From assembly GCA_034422315.1 (NCBI GenBank), contig DAOUJT010000006.1:35011-99010 (forward strand): a DNA stretch of 64,000 nucleotides, given 5' to 3'. Position 1 is the stretch's first letter. Every line of letters begins with the position of its first letter. This DNA is from UBA11872 sp034422315 (GTDB lineage: Bacteria > Chloroflexota > UBA11872). Below the pieces are notes generated by a model. The model did not search any database and was not told the DNA's origin. It worked only from the letters and a program-made list of their open reading frames with translations. Shown in pieces: positions 1 to 9,666 of the stretch. The position numbers and the translations under genes are program-made.

Positions 1-3000
1 TAGAGTGTCGGCCGTCGCCCGCAGCCAGGCGTCGTAGTCGAAGTACGGGCGGTCGATCAGCTTCTCTAGCACCGGCGCGATGTCGCCTTCCGTCAGGTAA
101 TCCAGGATGCGTTTCCTGAATTCCGTATCGGGACGGGCCCGTGTAGCGTGGACGGCCAGCCAGAGTTCCCGAAGCGCACGCCGGCGTGCGCGCTCGATCT
201 CGTCATAGACGAACTCCAGGAGCAGGCGCCCGCAGCCGAGCACGGCGTCACGCAGCGGCTCGGCCTCGTACCGGTTTGCCTTCCGGCGCTCGTTTTCGAC
301 GCGTTGGATGTTGTGGCGCCGCACGTAATCGAGGTAATGCTCGACAACGGTCGGAGCGTCGATAAGATTCAAGTCCAAGGTGAACGACCTCGAACTCCAC
401 TCAACCCAGTACTTACCAACGATGCCGAGGACTTGGAGCCGATAGACGGCGCGTTCACGGCTGGTCTGTGTTTCATTCTGCCAAGTGAGGTTGGCCGACT
501 CCCTGTTGCCGAGGTCAGGAAGATCGTCCACTACTCGTCGCAGCGCCGCTTGGTCCTCTGGAACTCCCGGGAAGCTGTTGAGGTGCATCCAGAGTTGGTT
601 GGTAACGTCATCCCGTTCACCCCAAGGCAAATATTTGACAACCCGACGGGCTTCCTCTATATCTCGGTCATCTGCGAGTAAACGTCGGATACGATCCTCG
701 TCGTACTCGATCACCAGCAGAACACATTCAGCGTCCTGGCCGTCGCGTCCCGCACGTCCCACCTCTTGGTAATAGCCTTCGATGCTGCTGGGCATGCCGT
801 AGTGGACGACGTACCGAATGTTGGGCTTATCGATGCCCATGCCAAACGCCTTGGTCGATACGAGTAACGGGCTTTCGTTCTCCATGAACTGACGTGCATT
901 CTCACGTTTTTCCCTCTCCCAGTCGCCGGGAAAATGCCTAGGCGCAGTTCCCGAAAAAATCCTAGGATTCAGACCTATACCGGAGTACGAGTCCGCTAGC
1001 AAATCATCTATTTCGACTACGCCGAAACTGCCATTGACGTGGGGACAGAATACGATTCCGGAGTACGTGTTGTGACCCTGGGATTGGAAGAAATTCTGCT
1101 GCGGTATATTGAAACGAGGCGGCAACTGTGAAAGTGCGCCGCACAGCGCGGCGTGCGCGGATTCAGGCTCAGCTATGACGATTCGATAGTGTAGTTCCCG
1201 CCGATCGAAGCTCGCAGGCTTGACCACCGCATGCTCGGACTGTGAATCGTCGATGTCCAATTCCAGCAGCACCTCCTTGAGCACGGCTCGCGAAGCGGTA
1301 CCGGTGAGGGCCAGTACGGGAAGCTGCGAATCCCTGGCGACATCACGAACCGTCGCGCCAAGCCTGAGATAGGCGGGCCGAAAGTCGTGCCCCCACTCGC
1401 TGACGCAGTGAGCCTCGTCAATCACCGCAAAGTTGATTCCGCGTCCAGCGAATGCCGCCGCAGCCAACCGCTGCTGAAACTGCCGTTGCTGTAGCCGCTC
1501 CGGCGCGCAGAAGACGAAGAGCGCTTCACCGGTACCCACGGCCGCTAGTAGCGATGCTTGCTGTCCCTGTCTCGTCAGGTACGAGGAGAACTGCGCAACT
1601 CGCTCGATTCCATACCCGCGCAATCCCTCCGCCTGGTTTTCCATCAGGGCAATCAGTGGATCGATCACCAGCGAGAGGCCCGGCAAACACAGGCCGGCAA
1701 GCTGGTAGATCAGGCTTTTGCCCGCGCCGGTGGGCAGCAGCACGGCACAGTCGCGACCCTGCAGGATTTCCCTAATCGCCTCCATCTGACCTTCGCGGAA
1801 GTCCTTCTTGGCGAACACGGACCACAGCACCTGGCGCAGCGCCCGCGGGAGGCCCGCCGCGTCCGATGGTGACCGCGCATCGGCCGGCAGATGCTCCCAG
1901 ACGAGGTCCACGGGCAGAAATGCACTGCGGACGATGATCTGCGGCGGCTTGCCGAGCGCCGGCAGGCTCTCGCCGGGCGCGCGGTGGGAGTCAAGGCGGA
2001 TCACCAGGTCCGCACGTTCCCCATCCAGGTAAGCGCCATCCGCTTGCTCGCCGAGCGCCGTGTAGCCCTCATCCGGCGTGCGCTGGAGGTCAAGCGATAA
2101 TTCGCCGCCTTCCAGTTGAATGCGGTCCGGACAGGCGCCACTGCCGGCAATCACATCCAGGGCCAGCATGAGACTTAGGTAGCGCGGCAGAGACTCGACC
2201 GACCACGCCGAGCAGCCCTGAAGCTCGACGCGCCAACAGGGGCCCGAGAGCAGCCCTGCGCTCAGCGCCTCGGTGACCGCGGCCATGATGCGGTGCAACT
2301 CGACTGGGCCGTATGCCAACTGCCATCCCTGGCCAGTGGTAAGCGGCGGCGCGGCGGCCGACTGCAGCCGGCGGAACACTTCACCGAGCTTGGGTCCATC
2401 GCGCGTACGCATCTCGGCGGCAGGAATCCGTACAACGTCTATTCCGGACGCTCTCAGTGAGGCGTCACGTTCTTCGTCCTGCTCAATCGACTCGGTGTGC
2501 TGCTCGCCGTCGATCTCCACGACAAATGGCTGACGAGCCGGCGGGCAGATAAGGAAGTCAACGCGCCTTGACGTACCGTTGGGGTTCTCGATGAGTGCGT
2601 CCAATGAAGCCTGTGGGGTTGTCCAGCGCACGGCCCATGGCACGGTGGCCGCGAGCCATTTCGTAAAGAAGACCCTCTCTTCGTCCGAGTCGAACTCGAG
2701 CGTCGGGTCAGGGTCAGGGGGGCTGTCCCGCGTGACGATTCGTGGATCGAAAACCGGCAGCTGTAACGGAGTTCGGAGCTGTGGACTGAGGTCGCCAGGC
2801 AACGTCGAGGTCGTGACTTTGTCGCCCAACCCTACGTGTTGCAGCAGCGTGTGCTCGGCTGTGGGATCGAGCGGTGGGGCGCTTCCGCGTTGCAGCACTT
2901 TCCACATCACCGCGGCCAGACGCTTGGCGCCCTCGGCCGGATCCTGGGCGACGTCTGGGCGGGCGATCCAGCACTGTTCCAGGGCCGGCTGCCGCGTGGG

Positions 3001-3351
3001 AATGGCTCGCAGCGAACCACCCACGTTCACATAGCGGCACACCCATCCGTGGCGTGGCCTAGATGTTGCGTCTACCCACGCGGCGCGGCGCGGCAACGTG
3101 ACGGCCACTCCCGCCGCCGCTCGGCTGGTTGCGTCTACCTGCAAAGCACGGCGCGACAAATGGTCTCGTTCCGGCTGGGGCCTGCCATTGTCGTCATTCG
3201 ATCCATCAATGTTGACCAGTCCATTGCAGCGCGGCCAATTCCCACAGCCCCAGAAAGGTGAGCCGGCTCGCTTGCCGCGTCTGGCGACGCGCCGCACTGT
3301 TGCCGATCCGCAGATGGGGCATGGGGGCGGAGCAGCCACTTGCTGGATCAT
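1..3351 (-). CDS. RecQ-family DNA helicase with N-terminal zinc finger and DUF559-like nuclease domain (3' part outside window)
   Basis: The frame is open from an ATG at 3351 to base 1 (1117 codons, no stop), so the C-terminus lies outside the window. Residues about 11-40 hold a topoisomerase-type C4 zinc finger (CPICG ... GCGNWPRCNG). Residues about 235-320 resemble DUF559/Vsr-like PD-(D/E)XK nucleases, with a VVEIDGEQH segment. A full SF2 RecQ motor follows: Walker A PTGAGKS near 540, DEAHCVSEWGHDFR near 645, and motif VI YYQEVGRAGRDG near 860. RecQ enzymes unwind DNA 3' to 5' using ATP. An added nuclease and zinc finger is not the housekeeping RecQ layout, which has RQC and HRDC domains, and suggests a repair or anti-phage role; that is inference. 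The stretch near 400-1100 looks more AT-rich than the housekeeping genes to the right. Confidence 0.85.
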   Translation of the reverse strand, partial: MIQQVAAPPPCPICGSATVRRVARRGKRAGSPFWGCGNWPRCNGLVNIDGSNDDNGRPQPERDHLSRRALQVDATSRAAAGVAVTLPRRAAWVDATSRPRHGWVCRYVNVGGSLRAIPTRQPALEQCWIARPDVAQDPAEGAKRLAAVMWKVLQRGSAPPLDPTAEHTLLQHVGLGDKVTTSTLPGDLSPQLRTPLQLPVFDPRIVTRDSPPDPDPTLEFDSDEERVFFTKWLAATVPWAVRWTTPQASLDALIENPNGTSRRVDFLICPPARQPFVVEIDGEQHTESIEQDEERDASLRASGIDVVRIPAAEMRTRDGPKLGEVFRRLQSAAAPPLTTGQGWQLAYGPVELHRIMAAVTEALSAGLLSGPCWRVELQGCSAWSVESLPRYLSLMLALDVIAGSGACPDRIQLEGGELSLDLQRTPDEGYTALGEQADGAYLDGERADLVIRLDSHRAPGESLPALGKPPQIIVRSAFLPVDLVWEHLPADARSPSDAAGLPRALRQVLWSVFAKKDFREGQMEAIREILQGRDCAVLLPTGAGKSLIYQLAGLCLPGLSLVIDPLIALMENQAEGLRGYGIERVAQFSSYLTRQGQQASLLAAVGTGEALFVFCAPERLQQRQFQQRLAAAAFAGRGINFAVIDEAHCVSEWGHDFRPAYLRLGATVRDVARDSQLPVLALTGTASRAVLKEVLLELDIDDSQSEHAVVKPASFDRRELHYRIVIAEPESAHAALCGALSQLPPRFNIPQQNFFQSQGHNTYSGIVFCPHVNGSFGVVEIDDLLADSYSGIGLNPRIFSGTAPRHFPGDWEREKRENARQFMENESPLLVSTKAFGMGIDKPNIRYVVHYGMPSSIEGYYQEVGRAGRDGQDAECVLLVIEYDEDRIRRLLADDRDIEEARRVVKYLPWGERDDVTNQLWMHLNSFPGVPEDQAALRRVVDDLPDLGNRESANLTWQNETQTSRERAVYRLQVLGIVGKYWVEWSSRSFTLDLNLIDAPTVVEHYLDYVRRHNIQRVENERRKANRYEAEPLRDAVLGCGRLLLEFVYDEIERARRRALRELWLAVHATRARPDTEFRKRILDYLTEGDIAPVLEKLIDRPYFDYDAWLRATADTL

Positions 3352-3554
3352 CGGTCTTCGCTAGCCTCTACGGTGGTAGGAGCGCACTGTCGGGTGTCAC
3401 TGAGTCATCTAGCCCCGTCATGATCATGGGGGAATGACGCTGGGCTACGCAAAGGTCTCCGGCGGGAATGTCAATAGCGGATGGTTGCTCTCAGTCCGAC
3501 GAAGGGCGAGCGGGGCAGCCCGACCGAGCGCGGAGCTTCGTCACCAACTACGAA

Positions 3555-4364
3555 TCACTCGTTCAGCAGGCGGTCGATGGCTTGGGCCACGCCGTCGTCC
3601 TCGTAGCTGCCGGTAATCCAGTCGGCGGCCGCCAACACGCGGGGATCGCCGTCGCCCATGGCCACGCCAATGCCCGCGGCGCGTACCAGGTCCAGGTCGT
3701 TCAGGTTGTCGCCGATCCCCATCATCTGGTCAATTGGAACATTCGCCACCGCGGCCACCTGCACCAGCGCGCGGCCTTTATTCACGTCGCACCGCACCAG
3801 TTCGGCAAAGCGCGGGTGCGAGCGCGTCGCTTGCACCGCCGCGCCAAAGCGGCCGTCCATCTCCGCAATGGCGTCAAGCACGCGGTCCTCATCCATCACG
3901 AACACCAGCTTGGTGCTGCCGGCGGTTACCGCTGCGGCCAGGTCGTCGACAAACGTGATGGGAACGTTGGAACTGGCGGCGTAGAAGCGGCCCTCGGGCG
4001 TATCGGCTTCCATGTACAACTCGTCGTCGATGTAGGCGTTGACGTGCAGCCCGCGCTCGCGGGCGAATTCGACGGCCGCCTGAGCCGGTGCTGACGGCAG
4101 CACGTCGTGCTGGTGGGTCACGCCCGTTACCGGGTCTCGCACCAAGGATCCCTGGTAGCAGATGATCGGCAGCGTGACCTTGAGGTCGGTGGCAAAGCGC
4201 CGCGCCGAGCGAAACATCCGCCCGGTGGCGATGGTGATCTCGATCCCTGCGGCGCGTACGTCGTCGATCGCCCGACGAACGCGCGGCGTAATGCCCTGCT
4301 CGCCCTTGACCAGGGTGCCGTCCAAGTCCATGGCAATGATGCGGATGTTCGCGGCCTCAGGCAC
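3555..4364 (-). CDS. Cof-type HAD-superfamily hydrolase
   Basis: This is a cytoplasmic HAD phosphatase of the Cof/YidA type, acting on small phosphorylated metabolites; the substrate cannot be read from sequence. Near the N-terminus it has the nucleophile motif MDLDGTLV, then TIATGR (motif II), a cap domain in the middle, and GIGDNLNDLDLVRAAG with a following GVAMGDG near the C-terminus (motifs III/IV). The frame is open upstream to 4550, but that would run into the divergent gene at 4510. I chose GTG 4364, which puts DLDGTL about 11 residues in, as is usual. ATG 4430 is the alternative. A TATAT-containing stretch near 4395-4402 could be its promoter -10. Confidence 0.85.
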   Translation of the reverse strand: MPEAANIRIIAMDLDGTLVKGEQGITPRVRRAIDDVRAAGIEITIATGRMFRSARRFATDLKVTLPIICYQGSLVRDPVTGVTHQHDVLPSAPAQAAVEFARERGLHVNAYIDDELYMEADTPEGRFYAASSNVPITFVDDLAAAVTAGSTKLVFVMDEDRVLDAIAEMDGRFGAAVQATRSHPRFAELVRCDVNKGRALVQVAAVANVPIDQMMGIGDNLNDLDLVRAAGIGVAMGDGDPRVLAAADWITGSYEDDGVAQAIDRLLNE

Positions 4365-4509
4365 GGCGCACGGCCCGCCCACCTGTCGCACCGCGGCGAT
4401 ATACTTTCGACCAATGCCGTACGGCTTCATCCACGCGCTTGGCTCGTCCCGGTATCCGCGAAAGCGGCGGGCCAATCTTGGCATGAACTCCGGTCTTCGA
4501 GGCCCATAA

Positions 4510-5832
4510 ATGCGCTCCCGTCGCTGGCTGACGCTCGGCATTGGCGTCAAACGCTATCTGCTTCTGATCTTTCTGGGCACCGTCGTCCTGGCGCTGGCCC
4601 TGGCCATGTTCCTGGCCTTCGTCTATCGCACGATCGATATTCCGGGACCGGCGGGGACAGTTGTCTACTACCTCACTCTTCAGTTTCTGGCCCACCCGGT
4701 TCGCGAGCTGACCGTAGGCGCGCTGGGCCTGATAATCGCGGCCTCGGGTGCGTTCCTGCTCGGCCGCAGCGTGCTGTCGGTGGTGGTGGATCCAAAGGAC
4801 GACCTCGCCGAGATTCTCTATCAGAACAGGCGCCTGCAACGCGGGCCACGAGTCGTGGCCATCGGCGGCGGAACCGGTCTGGGTGTATTGCTGCGCGGTC
4901 TGAAGGCGTTCACCAACAACATCACCGCCGTCGTAACCGTGGCCGACGACGGGGGCAGTTCCGGCCGTCTGCGCGAGGAGTTAGGCCTGATGCCCCCTGG
5001 CGACATCCGGCAGTGTCTGGCCGCGCTGGCCGATTCCGAGTCGTTGATGCAGGACGTCATGGAATACCGCTTCAGCCGCGGTCAGGGGTTGCAGGGTCAC
5101 AGCCTGGGCAACCTGCTGATTGCCGCCATGGCTGATCTGAACCAGGGCAATTTTGAGCGCGGGGTTAATGACCTGAGCGAGGTCCTGCGAGTGCGGGGCC
5201 GCATCCTGCCCTCCACCCTGACCGACGTGCGGCTGGCAGCCCAGATGGACGACGGATCGATCGTACGCGGCGAATCGCGCATCCGCTCCGCCGGAAAGCC
5301 GATTGCGCGGGTGCTGATTGAACCGCGCTACGTTGCCGCCAACGATGAGGCCGTCAAGGAACTGCTGGCTGCCGACATGATCGTGCTGGGGCCGGGCAGC
5401 GTGCACACCAGCGTGCTGCCCAATCTGCTCGTCGGCGACATTGCGGCCGCGGTGCGCGCCTCCAACGCGGTGAAGGTGTACGTCTGCAACGTGGCCACGG
5501 AACCGGGCGAAACCGACGGCTACAGCCTGGCCGACCACGTGACGTCGCTTACCTCAAACGTCGGGCCCGGTCTCTTTCAGTACACGCTGGTCAACAACTT
5601 CACCAACCTGGGCATCCAGCCGGGCAGCGGGTCGCGGATTGTCGACTGCGATCCGGCGGTTCAGGTCGAGTTACTGGAAACGGGCGTGCAGGCCGTGATG
5701 GCCGACGTGGTGGACCATAACGACCCACGACACCACGACTCAGTGACGCTTGCCGCCACTCTGATGGAACTGTACGAGGAAGCGTCGCAAAAGACGCCGA
5801 CGCCATTAGCCGCGGGGGCGGCACGCTACTAG
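4510..5832 (+). CDS. yvcK: YvcK/CofD-family protein with two N-terminal membrane helices
   Basis: The protein has 440 residues. Two hydrophobic helices (about 14-40 and 62-85) precede a YvcK/CofD-like Rossmann domain that starts with VVAIGGGTGLGVLLRGLK near residue 114, followed by VTVADDGGSSGRLR and PPGDIRQCL. In Bacillus the family (gluconeogenesis factor, UDP-sugar binding) links carbon metabolism to cell-wall synthesis and shape. Membrane-anchored versions occur in several Gram-positive-like lineages. The whP/rapZ-type neighbours that often flank yvcK are absent here. Transcription is divergent from the HAD gene and converges on the polyprenyl synthase gene. Confidence 0.85.
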   Translation: MRSRRWLTLGIGVKRYLLLIFLGTVVLALALAMFLAFVYRTIDIPGPAGTVVYYLTLQFLAHPVRELTVGALGLIIAASGAFLLGRSVLSVVVDPKDDLAEILYQNRRLQRGPRVVAIGGGTGLGVLLRGLKAFTNNITAVVTVADDGGSSGRLREELGLMPPGDIRQCLAALADSESLMQDVMEYRFSRGQGLQGHSLGNLLIAAMADLNQGNFERGVNDLSEVLRVRGRILPSTLTDVRLAAQMDDGSIVRGESRIRSAGKPIARVLIEPRYVAANDEAVKELLAADMIVLGPGSVHTSVLPNLLVGDIAAAVRASNAVKVYVCNVATEPGETDGYSLADHVTSLTSNVGPGLFQYTLVNNFTNLGIQPGSGSRIVDCDPAVQVELLETGVQAVMADVVDHNDPRHHDSVTLAATLMELYEEASQKTPTPLAAGAARY

Positions 5833-5865
5833 GGCCCCAGGCCCCTCACTACTCCTGCTGTTGAC

Positions 5866-6876
5866 TTAGCGGTCGCGCGTCGCGATGTAAGCCGCCACGG
5901 CCTCCAGGTTGCGACGACCCCAATCACTGACAGGTAGCCGGCCCAAGGCCTCGCTGGCCTGGCGCGCGTGCTGGCGAAGACGGTGTTCTGTAAAGACTCG
6001 GGATTCCGCCCGTTCCAGAATCGCCGTGGTCGTCTCTACGTCGGGCGGCACGCCGTCGTCACTGAACATGGATCGCAGGCGTGACCGGTCGGGCCCGTCA
6101 GCCGTCGCCAGCGCGTGAATGATGGGCAAGGTCTTCTTTCGCTTTTGGATGTCGGCGCCCACCGGTTTCCCGGTCACGGCGGGATTGCCCCAGATGCCCA
6201 GCACGTCGTCGCGGATTTGAAAAACGATGCCCAGTTCCCGGCCGTAGGCGCGGCAGGCGTCCCGTGTGGCCGGGTCGTTTCCAGCAAATATGGCGCCGAG
6301 TTCAAAGGCTACGGCGAGCAACGCCGCCGACTTGCGGGCAATCATGTCCAGGTAGTCGGCCACACCCACGTTTGCGGCAGTCTCGAACGCGATGTCCAGG
6401 TGTTGACCCTCGGTTACCAGCCGACATCCCTGTGTGACCACTTCGGTGGCGTCCTTGGCCAGCGGCGCTGACGCGCCGTTGCCTCCGCTCCGCAGCACGC
6501 TGAGCGTCGCCAGCACGTGCAGCAGGTCGCCGGCGTCAATGGCTTGGGGACGTCCCCAGACCACCCAGACGGTGGGGCGGTGTCGGCGCGTCTCGTCATC
6601 GTCCATCACGTCGTCGTGCACCAGCGTGAAGTTGTGCAGCAGTTCCAGCCCGGCCGCCGCAGGCAGCGCTGCCTCCAGGTCACCGCCCAGCGCCTCGCAC
6701 ATCAGCAGGCACAGCGTGGGACGGACGGCCTTGCCTCGGTCGGTGGTGGCGGGCGATCCGTCAGCGTTGACCTGGCCAAGCTGGTAGCGGGCCATGGTGT
6801 ACAGGGCCAAGTCGGGTCCCTCGACGGCGCGGTGGAGTTCGGCGTCGATACGCTCGCGATAGCGGTCGAGAACCAC
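5866..6876 (-). CDS. Polyprenyl diphosphate synthase (farnesyl/geranylgeranyl type)
   Basis: A trans-isoprenyl diphosphate synthase that condenses isopentenyl diphosphate with allylic diphosphates. The first aspartate-rich motif is LVHDDVMDDDETRRHRPTVW. The second region reads FQIRDDVLGIWG, followed by KPVGADIQKRKKTLP, where the last Asp of the classical DDxxD is Gly; such DDxxG forms are familiar in bacterial homologues. Length (336 aa) is normal. It starts with GTG 46 bp after dxs on the same strand, so the two probably form one operon feeding isoprenoid units to the hopanoid genes nearby. Product chain length (C15 or C20) cannot be settled by eye. Confidence 0.88.
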   Translation of the reverse strand: MVLDRYRERIDAELHRAVEGPDLALYTMARYQLGQVNADGSPATTDRGKAVRPTLCLLMCEALGGDLEAALPAAAGLELLHNFTLVHDDVMDDDETRRHRPTVWVVWGRPQAIDAGDLLHVLATLSVLRSGGNGASAPLAKDATEVVTQGCRLVTEGQHLDIAFETAANVGVADYLDMIARKSAALLAVAFELGAIFAGNDPATRDACRAYGRELGIVFQIRDDVLGIWGNPAVTGKPVGADIQKRKKTLPIIHALATADGPDRSRLRSMFSDDGVPPDVETTTAILERAESRVFTEHRLRQHARQASEALGRLPVSDWGRRNLEAVAAYIATRDR

Positions 6877-6922
6877 AGGTGGCGGAACTGACGCCGACGG
6901 CCGTGTGCTCAGCGGTCCGGCC

Positions 6923-8788
6923 TCAGGATCCGACGATCAGTCGTCCCGCGTCGATGCGAACCGCAACTGCGTGGTCGGTGAGGGCGCAAGCGGCATCCAC
7001 GATGCCTGACGCGCTGAGGCCGTGGGCCGCTCGAATGCTGTCAGCCGGTCCGTGCTCATGGAACATGTCCGGCATGGCGACCCGGCGGACCTGCACATCG
7101 CCCAGACCGTTGTCGGCCAGCAACTCAACCACCGCGCTGCCAAAGCCGCCCATCAGATTGTGGTCCTCGACTGTGACCACGCAACGGGTCCGTGCGGCAA
7201 GCTCACAGATCAAGTCACGGTCCAGCGGCTTGACGAAGCGTGCGTTTACGACGGCGGCCTTGACGCCCAGCCGGTCGAGTCGGTCGGCGGCCTCAATGGA
7301 GGGAGCCACACCCCAGCCAACGGCCAACAAGGCAATGTCGGAGCCGTCGCGCAGCATCTCAGCCCGGCCTATGGGCAGAACGCGGGGCGGTCCCTGAATC
7401 GGGACGCCGACCCCGGAGCCGCGCGAATAGCGGATTGCAAATGGTCGGTCGCTGTCCAACGCCGTGCGGAAGAGGTGGCGCAGTTCGTCCTCGTCCTTGG
7501 GCGCCGCCACGACGAAATTGGGGATCGCGCGCAGGTAGGCCAGGTCCAGCACCCCGTGATGCGTGCGCCCGTCGTCGCCCACGATCCCGGCGCGGTCCAC
7601 CCCCAGAATGACCGGCAGATTCTGGATGGCCACGTCGTGCACGATCTGATCGAAGGCCCGCTGCAGGAAGGTGCTGTAGATGCAGACCACGGGTCGCAGC
7701 CCCTGCGTGGCCAGTCCGGCGGCCATGGCTACGGCATGACTCTCGGCGATGCCAACGTCAAAGACCCGCTCCGGCAGCTCGCGCTGCATGTCGGCGAGTG
7801 CAGTGCCCTCGCACATCGCGGCACTGATGGCCACGATGCGCTCGTCCTTGCGGGCCAGATCCGTCAGCGTACGCGCCAGCACCTTGCTGTAGCTGGTGGC
7901 GTTGGCGGCGCCCACGGCCTGGGCGGTGCCGGGTTGGTGCAGCGTTACCGGATCGGCCTCGGCTGTCGGCAGCCCCTTGCCTTTTCGCGTAAAGACGTGA
8001 ATCAGCACCGGACCACGGCGTTCAACGGCGGCCCGAATCACTGATTCAAGCTCCGGCCGATCATGGCCGTCCACGGGGCCCATGTACTCAAACCCGAACG
8101 CTCCACAAAAATCGGCGGCATCGGCGAACGGTTCGGTCGGCTCGGTTGCCATCTGGGTCGCGGTGAAGCGGGCCTGAGCTTTAGGGTCGTCCGGCTGCCA
8201 GGTCTCGCGTCCGCGCCCCATGTTGCGGCTCAACGCACCCACATTCGGCGAGATTGACATCCCGTTGTCGTTCAGCAGCACCACAAAGGGCAAACCCAGG
8301 TCGCCCGCCTGATTCAGCGCCTCGAAGACCACGCCTGAGGTGAACGATCCGTCGCCGATGACGGCCACAGTGGCGGATTCTTCGCCGCGTAGCTGGCCTG
8401 CTACCGCGATTCCCACACCGGCGGAAACGCCCGTGCCGGCGTGGCCGGCGCCCATGACATCGTGATCGCTTTCCTCACGGGCGGCGAACCCCGATAGGCC
8501 GCCTGGCTGTCGCAGGGTCGGGAAGTCGGCGGCGCGGCCCGTGACGAGCTTGTGCGGGTAGGTCTGGTTGCTGGTGTCCCAGACGATCTTGTCCCTGGGA
8601 CTCTCGAGCACACGATGCAGCGCCAGGGTGATCTCAACCACACCGAGATTGCTGGCCAGATGGCCGCCGTTGGCGTCGACGGTTTCGATGATGACCTCGC
8701 GAATTTCGCCGGCCAAGCGGTCGAGCTCCGCGTCCGACATCGCGCGCAGATCCGATGGATCCGCAATCCGGTCGAGTATGCGGTCCAC
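6923..8788 (-). CDS. dxs: 1-deoxy-D-xylulose-5-phosphate synthase
   Basis: DXS is the thiamine-diphosphate enzyme that joins pyruvate and glyceraldehyde 3-phosphate in the first step of the MEP isoprenoid pathway. Visible features are the N-terminal VDRILDRIADPSDLRAMS, the ThDP/Mg motif GDGSFTSG...NDNGMSIS, and the C-terminal transketolase half with YSTFLQRAFDQIVHD and GVDRAGIVGDDG. The open frame runs to 8881, but an AGGGGGA ribosome site lies just ahead of two adjacent GTG codons (8791 and 8788). I chose 8788 for better spacing, giving about 621 residues. It is first in an operon with the polyprenyl synthase. Confidence 0.93.
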   Translation of the reverse strand: MDRILDRIADPSDLRAMSDAELDRLAGEIREVIIETVDANGGHLASNLGVVEITLALHRVLESPRDKIVWDTSNQTYPHKLVTGRAADFPTLRQPGGLSGFAAREESDHDVMGAGHAGTGVSAGVGIAVAGQLRGEESATVAVIGDGSFTSGVVFEALNQAGDLGLPFVVLLNDNGMSISPNVGALSRNMGRGRETWQPDDPKAQARFTATQMATEPTEPFADAADFCGAFGFEYMGPVDGHDRPELESVIRAAVERRGPVLIHVFTRKGKGLPTAEADPVTLHQPGTAQAVGAANATSYSKVLARTLTDLARKDERIVAISAAMCEGTALADMQRELPERVFDVGIAESHAVAMAAGLATQGLRPVVCIYSTFLQRAFDQIVHDVAIQNLPVILGVDRAGIVGDDGRTHHGVLDLAYLRAIPNFVVAAPKDEDELRHLFRTALDSDRPFAIRYSRGSGVGVPIQGPPRVLPIGRAEMLRDGSDIALLAVGWGVAPSIEAADRLDRLGVKAAVVNARFVKPLDRDLICELAARTRCVVTVEDHNLMGGFGSAVVELLADNGLGDVQVRRVAMPDMFHEHGPADSIRAAHGLSASGIVDAACALTDHAVAVRIDAGRLIVGS

Positions 8789-8905
8789 CACGGTCCCCCT
8801 TTTTGAAGCACCCGGGCCGCGGGTGTTCTTCGATACTGCCCGTTGAACGGGGATTCGCGCAATACTTACGCCCCCGCCCAATCAACTGCCCAACGTCTAT
8901 CCGGC

Positions 8906-9658
8906 ATGGATATCGTCGGCTCCACCGCCCTCGTTACGGGCGCCAGCAGCGGGATCGGGCGCGCCGTCGCTAGGGCCCTGGCGCAAGGCGGCGCGCGCGT
9001 TGTTGGTCTTGGCCGCGACCAGCCCGCGCTCAGGTCGCTGGCGGAGGCCACCGGCGCAACCGTGCTGCAAGTGAACCTCGAATCCGACAGCGAGCTACAG
9101 CGATTCGTGGAACAGTCGCTGCCCGACCTTCCGGCGGTCGACGTCCTGGTCAACTGCGCGGGGTCAGGGCGCTTCGGGCCGCTGGCCGAGCACAGCGTGG
9201 AGGACATTGACCGGCTGCTAGCTGTCAACGTGCGCGCTCCAATCGCGCTGACTCAGGCGGTACTGCCGGGCATGCGGCGGCGTGGTCGCGGTCGGGTGGT
9301 GAATGTCGCTTCGATTGCGGGTCGCTTGGGCGTGCCGAACGAGACCGTCTATAGCGCGTCCAAAGGCGCATTGGCGGTCTTCAGCCGCGCCCTGGATGCG
9401 GAGCTGGCCGGAACCGGCGTGGGGGTGACAGTCGTCATTCCGGGTGTGGTGCAAACACCCTTCTTCGAACGTCGGGGCGCACCCTACGACCGGGGCTGGC
9501 CGCGGCCGCTGCCGCCGGAACGCGTGGCGCGGACCATCGTGCGCGCCGTCTCCCGCGACCAGTCGGAGGTCGTGGTTCCAGCCTGGCTGCGGATTCCAGT
9601 CTGGTTGCAGGCCACCATGCCCGGTCTTTACGGAAGGCTGGAGCGCTTGGTTGGCTAA
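8906..9658 (+). CDS. SDR-family NAD(P)-dependent oxidoreductase
   Basis: A classical short-chain dehydrogenase of 250 residues. It has the cofactor motif TGASSGIGRAVARALAQGG near the N-terminus, NCAGSGRFG (the NNAG equivalent), the Ser in VVNVASIAG and the catalytic pair YSASK. The frame is open to 8843, but the ATG at 8906 gives the normal distance to the glycine motif. It is divergent from dxs. Its 3' end is only 8 bp from the convergent hpnH end, so a link to isoprenoid or hopanoid metabolism is possible but unproven. The substrate is unknown. Confidence 0.85.
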   Translation: MDIVGSTALVTGASSGIGRAVARALAQGGARVVGLGRDQPALRSLAEATGATVLQVNLESDSELQRFVEQSLPDLPAVDVLVNCAGSGRFGPLAEHSVEDIDRLLAVNVRAPIALTQAVLPGMRRRGRGRVVNVASIAGRLGVPNETVYSASKGALAVFSRALDAELAGTGVGVTVVIPGVVQTPFFERRGAPYDRGWPRPLPPERVARTIVRAVSRDQSEVVVPAWLRIPVWLQATMPGLYGRLERLVG

Positions 9659-9666
9659 GCGCGCGC

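Noticed and set aside
148..3261. Several plus-strand open frames across 148-3261
   Set aside because: They are shadows of the minus-strand RecQ-nuclease gene, which has continuous helicase and zinc-finger motifs over the whole stretch.
8789..8881. Longer dxs start at TTG 8881
   Set aside because: The extension overlaps the divergent SDR leader and lacks family homology, whereas GTG 8788/8791 has a strong AGGGGGA site.
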